Shown: positions 1 to 11,104, counted from the first letter of the stretch. The stretch: DNA of 64,000 nucleotides from Mugil cephalus (GCF_022458985.1 NC_061772.1:31771506-31835505); one strand, 5' to 3'. Notes: generated by a model from the sequence alone, not told the origin. Program-made: numbers and translations.

Positions 1-575
1 ACACTGAAAAGATGGCTGACACTCCTCATCCGGAAAGTACCAGATATTTTATAAATGTCAGAACTGAACAATTTAAAAAGATCTGGCGAATACTGCTCTT
101 CTTCCTGGGGGTTGTGTTTTGAATATCCGTCTATGTGGTGCCCTGAATTGTCTGTTTTTGAAAATTAAAAAAAAGGTTAAACAAAAAACTTAAAACAACG
201 GATTAGACTCTTTGGGGACTGCCTTTGGCCCGCAGGCTGTATGTTTGACACCTATGCTGTAGAGGGTTAACTCTGTTCCACCTCCTCCAGCTACCAACAA
301 CATTTAATTCCAGCTGTTAACACAGATAGCTAGCTAATAATAATTGTTTTGTAGCTTTCACACAGATGGACGCTAAGGTACACATTGTCATGGAAACTGT
401 CAATCATCATGACATCATTTCCAGTTTCTATTGCGTCCAATAACTTGAACATACATCAGCTTATATCTTAATTAATAATTTAATTAATTAATTATCACTG
501 TTGAATGAACTTAAGGAATAAATGACTCAGAATCATCTAATCATTTATTTTCCTTTATTACACAAAGATCTGAAC
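1..575. repeat. Duplicated segment, copy A (paired with 8203-8690)
   Basis: This stretch matches 8203-8690 almost throughout with small indels. Both begin with the same start around 'gaaaagatggctgacactcc', continue through 'tatgtttgacacct', and end in a shared 'tcatttattttcct' followed by 'acacaaagatc'. The left part resembles the terminal portion of the hAT-like non-autonomous element seen at 7862-8160. In copy B the end of the shared block is the 3' end of the agrp2 gene; in copy A no agrp2 exon follows. It may be the edge of an older tandem duplication of about 8.2 kb, or a dispersed repeat. Seen directly; the interpretation is inference. Confidence 0.75.
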
Positions 576-1587
576 AAAAACATCAGAGTTACGTATTTTT
601 GATACTTGTTATTGTCCTTGCACACATAGAACGAGAAACAAAATGAACTCCTCTGCATTGGGTGCAAGAGTAAAAACAAGACAGTATAAAAACACAACAT
701 AAAAAAACAACACAGGACTGACTTTTGAAATTAAAATGACACAGTCTCAAACATTTAGCTCGACAGACGTCCTCATGTTCTCAGTGGAAACTGTTCATCA
801 AACTATGCAAATATTAAATAACAGCAGAGTCACAGCGTCATTCCTTTACTTTCATCTCTGTTGTTTGATCCAGATCTACTCACATCTGCATCTGTGTATG
901 TTTTAATGTCTTTATTCATCTTCATGCTGCTTCAATCGATACAAATAAATCTGTTAACTTTGTGCATATGTTTTTATGGTGTACAGTTACATGACTGAAT
1001 ACTGTAATGGTACGAATGGTATGAATGCACTGTTCTACACAGGATAATACTCAGTGAAATGTATTGTTGTACATGCAGCCAGTGATAGAAAGTACTACAG
1101 TAACGTCTTTAATAAGAGCACACGCAAAAAAAAACTATAGGTATAGATGTATAACTGACAAAAATACAATAAAATATTAATATTATTATTATATGGACCA
1201 GTTATAAGTCCAGTTCAGGCTGAGAGTTGGGCAGACAGATGGATGGAGATAGAAACTCTCAGTCTTCAGAAAAAAGTCAAACAGATAATTCTGCAGACGC
1301 CATGAACGTCTGATCATTAGATTAAAAATCATTTTATGCTTCTTTGTTTTCTCTCAATAACATCATGAACTTTAACTATGTTAAACTATGTATAGTTTAT
1401 TGTTCTGCTCTACCAAAGCTCAGGTTTAACTCAAGCAGCTGTTTTTTTTATTCTTCTTGTTTTATTGTTTCTATTATTTTTGTTCTTGTTCTTCAGTAAC
1501 TAACTGTTTCGCTGAAGCTGAATATATTTTGCTGTTTGTTTTACTTTTTGAATCACGTCCAACCTTCCACATCCACGCCTGCCCCCT
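576..1587. other. AT-rich upstream spacer of ctrb
   Basis: No gene is visible. The stretch is AT-rich with short homopolymer runs and no open reading frame that resembles a protein. The last part is the distal 5' flank of the chymotrypsinogen gene. Confidence 0.5.
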
Positions 1588-1751
1588 CAGGTGGAAAACC
1601 CAACTCTGAGCCACCTCCACCTGTCCAAACTCACACCGTCCTCTGATAAGGTGTCCTCTCTCACCCACGTCCCCATCTGTCCCGTCCAATCACATCCATG
1701 TCTCACTGGGTCTTTTCGGTATAAAAGATCCTGGCTAGGACAGAGCCACCA
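1588..1751 (+). promoter_or_regulatory. ctrb: ctrb promoter with TATA box
   Basis: A TATAAAA box lies at 1720-1726, so transcription should begin about 1745-1751, giving a very short leader before the ATG at 1762. Two E-boxes that could serve the acinar factor PTF1 are present: CAGGTG at 1588-1593, directly followed by GGAAAA, and CACCTG at 1618-1623. Acinar expression through E-box plus RBPJ-type sites is known for pancreatic protease genes; use of these particular sites is inference, and the spacing is not the classical one. Confidence 0.7.
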
Positions 1752-1761
1752 TGATCGAGCC

Positions 1762-4050
1762 ATGGCTTTCCTGTGGATTCTCTCCTGCCTCGCCTTCGCC
1801 GGCGCTGCCTATGGTAAGACTTAAAAATCATACCTCAGATCCTGGAGAGAAAATGTCCCAGCATGCATCACTCCATTGAAGCACTAATGAGGAAACACAT
1901 AGACACACATTAGTACACATCAACACATCAGTTTGTTAAAAACTGAACTGAGTTCAGACACTGATCCATTGAAGTGAGAAACAGCAGCAGGAAAGTTCCA
2001 CAGGACTTAAAGAAGAAACGGTACGACGCTTCTCAGCTTCTAGGGTTTAGTTCATGTTGTTGTTTGTCTCCAGGTTGCGGTACTCCCGCCATCTCTCCCG
2101 TCGTCACCGGTTACGCTCGAATCGTGAACGGTGAGGAGGCGGTGCCTCATTCCTGGCCGTGGCAGGCGTCCCTTCAGGTAAAAACTATCACACCTGTAGA
2201 GACAGGTGAGACAGGTGAGACACATCTTCACTGTTGTAATTGTTGTCGTTTCAGGATTATACCGGTTTCCACTTCTGCGGAGGCTCTCTCATCAACGAAA
2301 ACTGGGTTGTGACAGCTGCTCACTGCAGTGTCGGGTAAACACAACTCTTGATTCTGAGATATTATAGATATTAACTCACCTGTGTCCACTATCGGAAAGC
2401 CATATCACCCACTAGTCAGAAGACATGTCCCTTCAGGTGTTTTATTATTTATTTATTAGATAGGGACAGTCCTCATTAATGAACATCTATCCAACAACAG
2501 ACGTAAATGTGTTGGATTGTAGCAACAATGCTAATTAGCATATTCAGTCCTCAGACAGGTAACACAGAGACATGATGAGACATAGACCATGACAATATGT
2601 CCAGTCAGAGACATCACTGACAGGACATTGCTAAGGAGATAAAGACTGGTCTGACTCCAGTTTAGAAAGTTTGTAATGTTGGACACTCCCTCATGGAGAG
2701 GGGAGGACTGGTCCAGATCTGACTGGCCTCTACAGAAAGACCATTTAGTCCAGAGGCTGAGGTCTTCAGGTGTTCTTAGGTGTCTTCAAGGGGTTTCAGG
2801 TGTCTTCAGGTGACACTGATGCCTGTCTCTTCTTTTCTGGGCAGGTTATCTGACCGTGTGGTTCTTGGAGAACATGACCGTTCCTCCAACTCTGAAAGCA
2901 TCCAGGTGCTGAAGGTTGGAAAGGTGAGAGACAGACACCAGCTTCTCCTCATGTCTCTTCTACTTCCTGTTTGTTGGCTAGTCATAATGATGTCACTTCC
3001 TCCCAGGTGATCACTCACCCCAAGTACAGCAGCTACACCATCAACAACGACATCCAGCTGATCAAGCTGGCCACCCCCGCCCAGTTGAACATCAGAGTGT
3101 CTCCAGTGTGTCTGGCTGCGACCGGAGACGACTTCCCCGGAGGCCTGAAGTGTGTGACCTCTGGCTGGGGCCTGACCCGCTACAACGGTAATATCTGCTC
3201 TGACCACGGGGGGGCGTTGTGGAGCGCAGTGTGTGGTGATGGAGAGTGATGTGTGATGTGTTTGTGTTGCAGCTGCTAACACCCCCGCCCTGCTGCAGCA
3301 GGCCGCTCTGCCCCTGCTCACCAACACCAGCTGCCGCAACTACTGGGGCACCAAGATCACCGACCTGATGATCTGCGCCGGAGCCTCCGGAGCCTCCTCC
3401 TGCATGGTGGGTGGAGTCAGACTGGGAGTGGGTGGGGTTTAACAGGTAGTGGATGGAGTCTAATGGGTAGTGGTGGGGTCTAATGGGTCATGGGCGGGAT
3501 CGTATAGGTAGTGGGTGAAGACTAACAGGTAGTGGGTGAAGTCTAACAGGAAGTGGGTGGAGTCTAATAGGTAGTGGTGGGGTCTAATGGGTAGTGGGCG
3601 GGATCGTATAGGTAGTGGGTTGAGACTAACAGGAAGTGGGTGGAGTCTAATAGGTAGTGGTGGGGTCTAATGGGTCATGGGCGGGATCGTATAGGTAGTG
3701 GGTGAAGACTAACAGGTAGTGGGTGAAGTCTAAAAGGTAGTGGGTGGAGTCTAATAGGTAGTGGTGGGGTCTAATGGGTCATGGGCGGGATCGTATAGGT
3801 AGTGGGTGGAGACTAACAGGAAGTGGGTGAAGTCTAACAGGAATTGGGTGGAATCTATTATCCTCATGTCTGTGTTTGCTGTGTTCAGGGCGACTCTGGT
3901 GGTCCTCTGGTCTGCGAGAAGGGTGGAGCCTGGACTCTGGTTGGTATTGTGTCCTGGGGAAGTGGAACCTGCAGCACCAACATGCCTGGCGTCTACGCCC
4001 GTGTCACCGCTCTGCGCTCTTGGGTGGACCAGACCCTGGCTGCCAATTAA
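1762..4050 (+). CDS. ctrb1: Chymotrypsinogen B (pancreatic serine protease zymogen)
   Basis: Coding exons are 1762-1813, 2074-2177, 2255-2334, 2845-2923, 3007-3187, 3273-3406 and 3889-4050, all with GT-AG introns and continuous phase, giving 263 residues, the usual family length. The protein has a secretory signal ([18 protein letters not shown]), a propeptide starting with Cys, and the trypsin activation site Arg-Ile-Val-Asn-Gly. The catalytic His (TAAHC) is in exon 3, Asp (NNDIQLIKL) in exon 5 and Ser (GDSGGP) in exon 7. Six residues before the catalytic Ser is another Ser, the S1-pocket residue expected of a chymotrypsin rather than a trypsin. It is secreted by exocrine pancreas and cleaves after large hydrophobic residues. 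The start at 1762 is chosen because it opens the signal peptide; an ATG at 1751 is out of frame. Chymotrypsin B-type is preferred over CTRL because of the C-terminal half (WGLTRY, ending TLAAN). Confidence 0.97.
3407..3860 (+). repeat. Minisatellite in ctrb intron 6
   Basis: The intron after exon 6 is filled by about twenty imperfect copies of a 20-22 nt G-rich unit of the type 'gtagtgggtgaagtctaaca', with a higher-order pattern that includes 'gggcgggatcgtata'. It starts within a few bases of the 5' splice site and stops about 30 nt before the last exon. Confidence 0.9.
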
Positions 4051-4066
4051 ACCAAACCCCATCCTC

Positions 4067-4072
4067 AATAAA
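4067..4072 (+). promoter_or_regulatory. ctrb: ctrb polyadenylation signal
   Basis: AATAAA lies 17 nt after the stop codon at 4048-4050, implying a very short 3' UTR as is usual for pancreatic zymogen mRNAs. Confidence 0.85.
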
Positions 4073-4364
4073 ACTCAGAAACTATGATCCTGACTACTGG
4101 TGTCATTTACTGACAAGGTTTAACAGCAGTGCACCAATAAATATAAACTCACATCTCAAACTCCAAACTAAATACTCTCATATACTGGTATATTTACCAC
4201 AGAGTCTCAGAAGACTTGGGCCAGACTTCAACCGGTTCATTTACTTCTATAGTCGACCAGTCACAGTCCAGACATCTGAGAGTTTACAGTCACTGGTTAA
4301 ACAGCATCATGTTTTAGTGGCGTGGGTTCAAACTCAAGGAAAGATGATCCATCTATCCTTTCCT

Positions 4365-4500
4365 TCAAACCAGGGGGGACAAACTACTTTTAGTTCAGGT
4401 GCCACATTCAACCCAGCTTGATCTCAAGGGACCAGACCAGTGAGAAACCAGAATAACATAAAAAAAATATATACACAACAACTCAAGATATTTCTGTAAC
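4365..4500 (+). mobile_element. hAT-like non-autonomous element, left-end fragment
   Basis: It reads 'ggggacaaactacttttagttcagg' type sequence followed by 'cttgatctcaagggaccagaccagtg'. The same start is found at 39728 on the same strand and, reversed, around 11430-11470. The right-hand part of the family appears separately at 7862-8160. Confidence 0.6.
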
Positions 4501-5429
4501 CCACATGGTTGTCAGACCCATTTATGTCATTTAAGAAAGTTTACCGTGCTCCACCACAAGGTGGCGCGCCATCATTGTATTCATGGTCACGACCACATAG
4601 CTTGTGCTAGTTCTGGGACTCATCCGACATGTGACTGATGATCCTGGGTATGAAACGTGATGTGAACCTCATGAATGAATGATTGATCCCCACATAATGT
4701 ATTGATAAATCTCTTGCTTGTTAGAGAGAGAGACTTGTGTGTTGTTGAGAAAGAGAGAGCGGAGCATTGCTACATGCTAAGATGCTTAACCTCATTATTA
4801 GCTTGTTGATGTTAGCTCAGGTGATACTTTTGTAAAAACCAATCAGTTAGTAATGTTTCCTAAAAAAAATATTTAATGAGAGAGACAGAGATGGAATATG
4901 ATGTCAGGTTGTAATAATATTGTTCTGATGTACTTAACTGTGTACATAATATGATTATTTCATTGAGGCCATTTAGATACTCATTTTGATTAAAAAATAA
5001 TAGATTGATAGTTAATTTGCAGTTAAAAGTATAAATATTGGGTTAAAGAAACCTATTCAAAAAAATAAATAAATACTAGAGATAATTAAGTCTATTTAGT
5101 TTATATTCGTACTGTTTATGTGTACATTGCCATTTACACTGACTGAGTAGGATTAGTAGAAAGTCATTTGATCAATATGGATAATTGAAATGTATTTTCT
5201 GCATCATGCGTGTAGATTGTTTTTTGTTGTTGTTTGTTTTGTTTTTTTTCCTGGATCAGGGATTGATCGTTATTCTGAACCTTTTGACACTTTTGTTAAA
5301 ATGTATTATTTTATTTTTAATTCATTGAAAGAGCTCCATTTTTTTTTTTTCTATTTCCATGCATTGTAAAATAATAATTGGTTGTGAGGCAATGAAAGAT
5401 CACTGTTCAACTTCCAGTCAGAGGAAGTC
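4501..5429. other. AT-rich intergenic spacer
   Basis: No gene or conserved motif was recognised. The sequence is AT-rich with poly-T runs near 5220-5260 and 5339-5350. Confidence 0.5.
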
Positions 5430-6350
5430 CTTTCTGAACGTAGGGGAAAAGTGGTTTGCTTTCTTCCATTAAGGTTAAAGGGCCCAACATAAAACTTGGC
5501 AAGCCAGCCAGGAGATGGTTTACATACTTTGAATGTGAAGTTGAACAGTGATACATCTTATTGCTATTTCTGTGTACATTGGTATCACTTACCTTGCATA
5601 AGACTGTGGTAAGGGGAACATGGACATGGTTATATCTGAAAATGTTAAAGTGCCTAATTCACTGCTAGTAACTGGTGTAACTGGTAGTGATGCAGACGAT
5701 GAAGTGTTTCATTACTTGGGAAAGTATGAAAAAATCAAGAGGGTGATTTAGGTTACCAGCAGTACAGCTAAATTCCAACACACAGCAATAGTGGAATATA
5801 GTTTGGGTGAAGCTAATTAAAGATTCCTTAACTGTTGATAGACCTACCAGTAATCCAAACATTGTCCATCATATTCAGCTGCTGTCTGAACTGTACAGAG
5901 CAGACAGAGGTTCCACCTTAACTCAGACTTACCTAAGTGAACTGAAGATTGTTGCTTAGCTAAGCGAAGCAGATTTCGAAAAGGTTTAGTTTAGGTAGGA
6001 AGGATTCAAGAATCAACCAAACCTGCAGCAGTGGATGAGAGAGAGATTTTAAATACTGTTGCCAAATGCACAAATAAGACATTCAGTGACTGTGACGATA
6101 CCAGTATGAATGTTGTAAAAAGAGTGATTGAAGGGATTTCAAAACCATTAACAAACATCAGTCACTTATCATTTCACTGGCACATTTACAAATCTGGGAA
6201 CAAACACCAATTCTCAAACCTGTATCATTATCTCAATTCTCTAAAATATTAGAAAAACTTTTCAATAACGCAAATTCATAGAAAAACACAAACTACTCAC
6301 TGAAAGTCAATATGAATTCCGATCTAGCAGAACAACATCAATGGCACTAA
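5430..6350 (+). mobile_element. LINE fragment, 5' part (jockey/CR1-Rex1-like reverse transcriptase)
   Basis: From about 6200 to 6350 the + strand encodes, with stops and shifts, the early reverse transcriptase region typical of fish LINEs (a PISL-like stretch, then SKILEKLFNN and LTESQYGFRSSRTTSMAL). It is the upstream half of the element that resumes at 7454. A unit 'ttgctttcttccattaaggttaaagg' near 5457-5480 recurs at about 7832-7857, so the two pieces may flank a nested or rearranged copy. Confidence 0.65.
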
Positions 6351-6354
6351 TTAT

Positions 6355-7445
6355 CTGTGAAGGTTCTCAGTCATCCATGTCATGGTAATGCAAAAGGCGT
6401 TGAATAAAGGCAACTGGACTTGTAGAATTTCTTGAAGATGTTTCGCCACTCATCCGAGTAGCTTCATCAGTTCTGATAGAAAAATTCTGTGGGTAACACC
6501 CACCAGAAACTTGCTTGACCAGAAGCTGGGGTCACTATTTCCATAATGGCTGGTACTTACCTGTCCTTGAATGGGGGGAACTGTGTGTCTGGGCTACTTA
6601 CCCTATGAATAGAGCTCTAATGAGGCTATTGTCAATGGGGGCCTGGAGGCTCAAAGTGTGAATGTTGTTGAAACTTCTTGGGGACAGAAGTCAAAACTGG
6701 ATTGTAAATAGATGGTAAATTAAATCTCAGTCCACCTCCTCTGTTTAGAGACACAGACTAGACCCATAAGACAGGATGGAAAGGACAGGGAGGGGCAACA
6801 CATCAAACAAACCAGCTCATATGGAGGAACCATCTGCTGAAGACCAGCCGGGTAGAACCAGAGAAGATAGAGAGAGAAGAACAGGAGAAACTAGATAAAC
6901 TAACTTCTGTCATAGATACAAACATCAAGCTGAAGGAAACATGTAGGATCTAGTAATATAACACATAGCTGATGATCTGTGACAGTTTGTGAGTATAACA
7001 GGAATCATGGGCAGGTTGGTGAATAGTTCATCTAGGTAGGAGTGGACACCTGGAGGAGGACATGAAGACTGGGACAGATGCAGTTTATGGAGCTCCACAG
7101 GTCTGATACACAGACTCCAGACCATGAAGACTGGGCTGGTTGATGAGGCCACGGCAGCAGATGTAGCTTAGAACTCCACAGGTCAGATATTCAGCCTCCA
7201 GACCAGAGACCCTCACAAGAAGATGGAGGGGAGAGAGGGAGACACAGTGGTTAGTAAATTATAAGAGATAGAAAATAAAATGATAAGATATTAGAGGACA
7301 GGAGCCAGAGAAGAAAGAGGAGAGGACATGTCCTCAGTGCAGGTAAGTACCAGCCATTACGGAAAAAGTTTCTGGTGGGTGTTACCGACAGAGTTTTTTC
7401 CTATTTAAACCTCAATTTCCCACTAGTCTATAACAATTGACAAAG
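6355..7445. mobile_element. Nested insertion inside the LINE: foldback repeat plus inverted L2-type 3' tail
   Basis: The insertion is bounded by an inverted pair ('gggtaacacccaccagaaac' near 6492-6511 and its complement near 7366-7385). It begins with the 'ctcagtcatcc...' repeat that also occurs at 54925-55080, with 'cactcatccgagtag' inside. Within it, 6817-6960 is the reverse complement of the LINE-tail-like block at 28190-28400. No coding capacity was seen. Confidence 0.6.
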
Positions 7446-7453
7446 CTACTCGC

Positions 7454-7861
7454 ATGAGTGGAGAAACATTCTACAAGTCCAGTTGCATTTATTCAATGCC
7501 TTTTGGAACGGCAGTAATTGATTCAGTTGAAGAAATCACAAACTTAATAGACAAAAAAGAGTATACAGTGGGGGTATTCATAGACCTAAAAAAAGCATTT
7601 GACACAATAAACCATGATATGTTATTAGAGAAATTAGAGTGGTGTGGCATCAGAAGAAAATCTTTGAAATGGAAACAGGAAGCTAACATGCAACTACAAA
7701 TTCAGCTGGAGGGGGCTAGTGAATGAAATGAAATTCTTAGGGGTGATAACAGAGGACAAAGTCAGTTGGAAATCTCAAATGTTTACAAACCAAAATCTCA
7801 AGATGCATCGCAGTATTAAATAAAGCAATGGCTTGCTTTCTTCCATTAAGGTTAAAGGCGC
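7454..7861 (+). mobile_element. LINE fragment, palm region of reverse transcriptase
   Basis: The + strand encodes a reverse-transcriptase palm segment with VGVFIDLKKAFDTINHDMLLEKLE and then a CGIR motif. The first catalytic Asp is within FIDLKKAFD. The frame breaks soon after 7690, so the copy is dead. It continues the piece at 5430-6350. Confidence 0.75.
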
Positions 7862-8430
7862 TACATTTCACTTTGTTTTAGTGCAAAGAACAACATTATG
7901 AAAGTGTTTCCATTTAATGAACTAAACTATTACAAAACATAGAATGAACAACTGGACGTTTCCAAAGAGAAGGAACCTGTTTAGTCCTAGGTCTCAGTGT
8001 TGTGTTATGTCCATAACTCTCACTAAAGCTGTGTGAAACTTTGGAATAACAGATAGAATTTTGGAAAAATTGTAGTTAATATCTTGATTATAATTTTTGT
8101 GCTTTGCTAATTGACCCACCATGGGCCAGATTAGAGCCTCCGGAAAGCTTCAGGGTTCAGACGTGTTGAGAACTTGAGTAATGCAACAATGTCTATTGTC
8201 ATATGGACGGATCTCACACTGAAAAGATGGCTGACACTCCTCATCTCGAAAATACCAGATATTTTATGAAGGTCAGAACCGAACACTTTGAAAAGATCTG
8301 GCGACTACTACTCTACTCTACTACTCTTCTTCCTGGAGGTTGTGTTTTAAATAGACAACAGACAAACAACCGATTAGACTCTCTGGGGGCTGCTTTTGCC
8401 CCAAATGCCCCATATGTTTGACACCTGCGC
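7862..8430 (+). mobile_element. hAT-like non-autonomous element, right part
   Basis: The block from 'agtgcaaagaacaacattatg' to 'ccatgggccagattagagcctcc' (to about 8142) matches the right part of the copy at 39840-40090. It continues into sequence shared with the window start, ending near 'tatgtttgacacctgcgctc' (about 8411-8432), a typical terminus of this fish repeat family. Confidence 0.6.
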
Positions 8431-8690
8431 TCTAAAAAGTTAAGTCTGTTCCACCTCAGAGTTTGGAAATTTGCACTCAGACGGACGCTAAGCTAAGTAT
8501 TGTCATGGCAACTTTCACTCATCATGATGTCACTTCCTGCTTGTATTGCGTCCAGTGACTTGAGTAGACATCATCTTACATATTAATTAATTAGTTGTCA
8601 CTGTTGAATGAACTTCATGAATAACTGACTCTGAAGCATCTGATCATTTATTTTCCTCATTTACACAAAGATCACAACAATACAACATGT
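8203..8690. repeat. Duplicated segment, copy B (paired with 1-575)
   Basis: See copy A. This copy runs into the 3' UTR of agrp2 and includes its polyadenylation signal. Copy A retains the same signal-bearing sequence near 541-555 without the gene. Confidence 0.75.
8647..8652 (-). promoter_or_regulatory. agrp2: agrp2 polyadenylation signal
   Basis: TTTATT on the + strand is AATAAA on the coding strand, about 190 nt beyond the agrp2 stop codon at 8846-8844. No nearer canonical signal was noticed. Confidence 0.6.
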
Positions 8691-8843
8691 TACACAAAGT
8701 TTCCTGTGGTTGGCGCTCATGGTCATGATGTCTCCAGGTGTGTCTCTAGTTTTGACTCTAGTTGTGACTCTAGTCTCCAGATGTGTCTCCAGTTGTGTCT
8801 CTAGTCTCCAAGTGTGTCCCCAGGTGCGTGCCTAGGTGCGTCC

Positions 8844-10464
8844 TTAGGTGCGCCTGGTAGGACATGCATGGCCGACTCGGCGGCAGTAGCAGATGGCGTT
8901 GAAGAAGCGGCAGTAGCAAGTGTCACAGGGCTCACAGCAGGGCAGCGGGTAGCCCAGACAGGACTGCTGGTGAGGGATGCAACGACGAGGCATCGAACGC
9001 ATCGAACGACCCTGGAGCTGCAATGCTGCCGCTGAAGAGTCCTGATACAAAAAGAAGAAACAAGAGGAGGTGAATTCTGAGAAGTTAACGAGGAGCTGGA
9101 GGAGAAAGAACCAAACCTCACCTCATCATAGGAGCCTGGCTCCATCAGGAAGTGGTCCTCTACTGAGTCCATAGGCAGGAGGGACGATTCATGCACGGGG
9201 TCAGGGGCGTGGCTTCTCTCTGCAGAACCAAACAGACTTTCAGGACTGAGAAACAGAGAGAGACTTCAAAATCACAAAATCATTCTTTACACAGTTGCTC
9301 TATTTGCAAAAGGCACTCTGTGGTTGAAAAAGTATAAAAAGTCTTTATTTATGCATGACAAAAAGCTGGTTAAAAGCACATGGGCCTTCGCATTGCGGCC
9401 GCAACGTTTAGGCCCATGCTTTTTGCCATGTTTAAATAAAGGTTTTCATACTTTTTCAACCACAGAGTGCTCTTTGCAATCTGTTCTTTTTGATACCTTC
9501 AGGATTTTCAGGGGAGTTTTGAGGCATTTGGGGCCTTTCAGGACTTTTCAGGGTCTGGTCATTGAGTGTATTTAAGTAGTCAGCTGACCTCATTCTTTGG
9601 GCACAGTGCCCAGGCTGGTACTGTAGGCACTTGGCATGAGGGGCATCCCTTCATCAACCCCTCCTCCCCTGATGCCCCATCACTCTGGGTCAGGCTGGAC
9701 TTCTCAGACCTCATGCCCTCCCCCCATGTCTCCAGAGTCTTTGTGCTGCTCCCTGTCAGATTGGAGCCTTTTTTCCCGGTTGTCCTCCCTGATCAGTGGT
9801 TTTCTGTTCAGTCCCTTGAGTTCCCTTCACATTGTCCATGGTGTGAAATGCTCTTCCTTCCACTATTAAACACAGCCCTGAGTTCTACTGCTGCTTTTCC
9901 TCCAAACGTTTCTCCATCAATCAGGATTTATTTCTTCCTGGTAGACCATGGTTCTCCACTGTCCTTCCAGTCTGGAATAAAGGTCTTAAGCCAGTTTCAG
10001 TAGTTTCTGCTTTAGTCTCCTCTTTGCTTCAGTTGGTCTTAAGTAACTTGTTGAATATCAGCTGAAAGATAATCGTGCATGCAGTAATTATCCAATAGGA
10101 GTCTCTGAACTATTAACTCAGTTAAATCGAGGTGGAGACTTTTTTGTAAACATAATCTACATATATAAGTCAAAATAATAAAAACTAATCATCTTCAGTT
10201 CACAGACACCAACAGAATGAATAAGTGAGTGAATGAATGAACCATCCAGCTCCGTTTGTGAACCTTACGACAACAGCCATAAGGTAAATGCTGAATCTTT
10301 GAATCTTTGTACAGGTGTTACTGACCTGCGTCCGCCAGGTATGAGGGTTCGTTGTGGCGGCCAGGGACAAGACCTTCGTCCAGTTGAATGTTTCCATGAA
10401 CCAGACCGGAGGAGAGCTGCAGCAGACTGAAGGACCAACAACACAGCAGCACGAAAGCAAACAT
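8844..10464 (-). CDS. agrp2: Agouti-related peptide family, probably AgRP2 (Asip2b)
   Basis: Coding exons on the - strand are 10464-10326, 9219-9122 and 9041-8844, with GT-AG introns in phase, giving 144 residues. The first exon encodes a secretory signal (MFAFVLLCCWSFSLLQLSSG). The second encodes an acidic/hydrophobic pro-region. The last encodes the inhibitor-cystine-knot domain with ten cysteines and the active loop Arg-Phe-Phe-Asn (CYCRFFNAICYC). Family members are secreted antagonists or inverse agonists of melanocortin receptors. The C-terminal loop between the last two cysteines is six residues (RRVGHA), shorter than in mammalian AgRP and like ASIP, which fits teleost agrp2. It is convergent with ctrb and divergent from vps13c. 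Family assignment is firm; the choice of paralogue is inference. Confidence 0.92.
9305..9480. repeat. Large near-perfect foldback in the agrp2 intron
   Basis: Two arms of about 75-85 nt (from 'gcaaaaggcactctgtggtt' at about 9306 and ending 'accacagagtgctctttgc' at about 9478) are inverted copies that flank the palindrome GCGGCCGC at 9395-9402. The arms carry AATAAA on both strands. It is probably a MITE-like foldback. It lies in the intron between agrp2 coding exons 1 and 2. Confidence 0.85.
9481..10325. other. Rest of agrp2 intron
   Basis: No recognisable gene. The open frames here do not resemble known proteins, and the sequence looks like old repeat or plain intron. Confidence 0.4.
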
Positions 10465-10465
10465 C

Positions 10466-10846
10466 CTGCAGCCGTCACACAGAACACCACGAAGAAGAAT
10501 CTGCACCACAACTCCCACAATCCTCAGGTTCAGCCTCTGAACAAACACAGCTTCAGTTAATGTTGCCACAGACATGAAAGAGAACAACAAAAATCAATCG
10601 GTTCATTAAAACTCCAGAGAAATCATCTACAGTCTTTGACGTCTCATCAAAAACAACAATAGCTTTCAGGAATAATTTTAGATTTCGTAAAATATTAAAA
10701 CCATATTTAAGTTGCTTTTCTTCAGACCGTAATAAATTAAATAACTTTAGCAACTCTCTGTGAGCAGCGTCTGACAGAAGAAGAAGAGACTCACCTGTTG
10801 CTGTGACTCTGATGTCTTGTTCTGAGGGGACGGAGGACGATTTAAA
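10466..10846 (-). promoter_or_regulatory. agrp2: agrp2 promoter, probable non-coding first exon and 5' UTR intron
   Basis: On the - strand a TATA-like TTTAAA lies at 10846-10841, followed about 45 nt later by a strong splice donor (CAACAG then GTGAGT; last exon base 10795). A matching acceptor (CTGCAG) ends at 10466, one base before the G preceding the start ATG at 10464. A non-coding first exon of about 10820-10795 spliced to the signal-peptide exon is therefore likely. Mammalian AGRP also has a non-coding first exon. Transcript evidence is lacking. Confidence 0.55.
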
Positions 10847-11104
10847 GACCCTGGACAGGAAGTGGGTCACATGACCAACTGCTTTGCATCATCATCATCA
10901 TCCCTGTGACCTTGTAGAGGAACATCCGACGGAGCATCTGGTGCTAATTGACCTGTCGTCATGAGAGACTTTGGTTCTAAAGCCAAGGTCTGGTCCCTGT
11001 GTACAACTTCATAACAGTTTATAACCTGGTCCATCCATGCAATTCAGTGCCTTTTGTATATATGCCAATACTTTTTATTCTATTTTATTTTATTCTTTAT
11101 TTTT

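Noticed and set aside
1591..1761. Upstream in-frame extension of chymotrypsinogen starting at 1591
   Set aside because: It would run through the promoter and TATA box and bury the signal peptide; the ATG at 1762 is the only sensible start.
9566..10003. A 145-codon + strand open frame within the agrp2 intron
   Set aside because: No recognisable domain; it lies antisense within an intron and looks like chance or old repeat.
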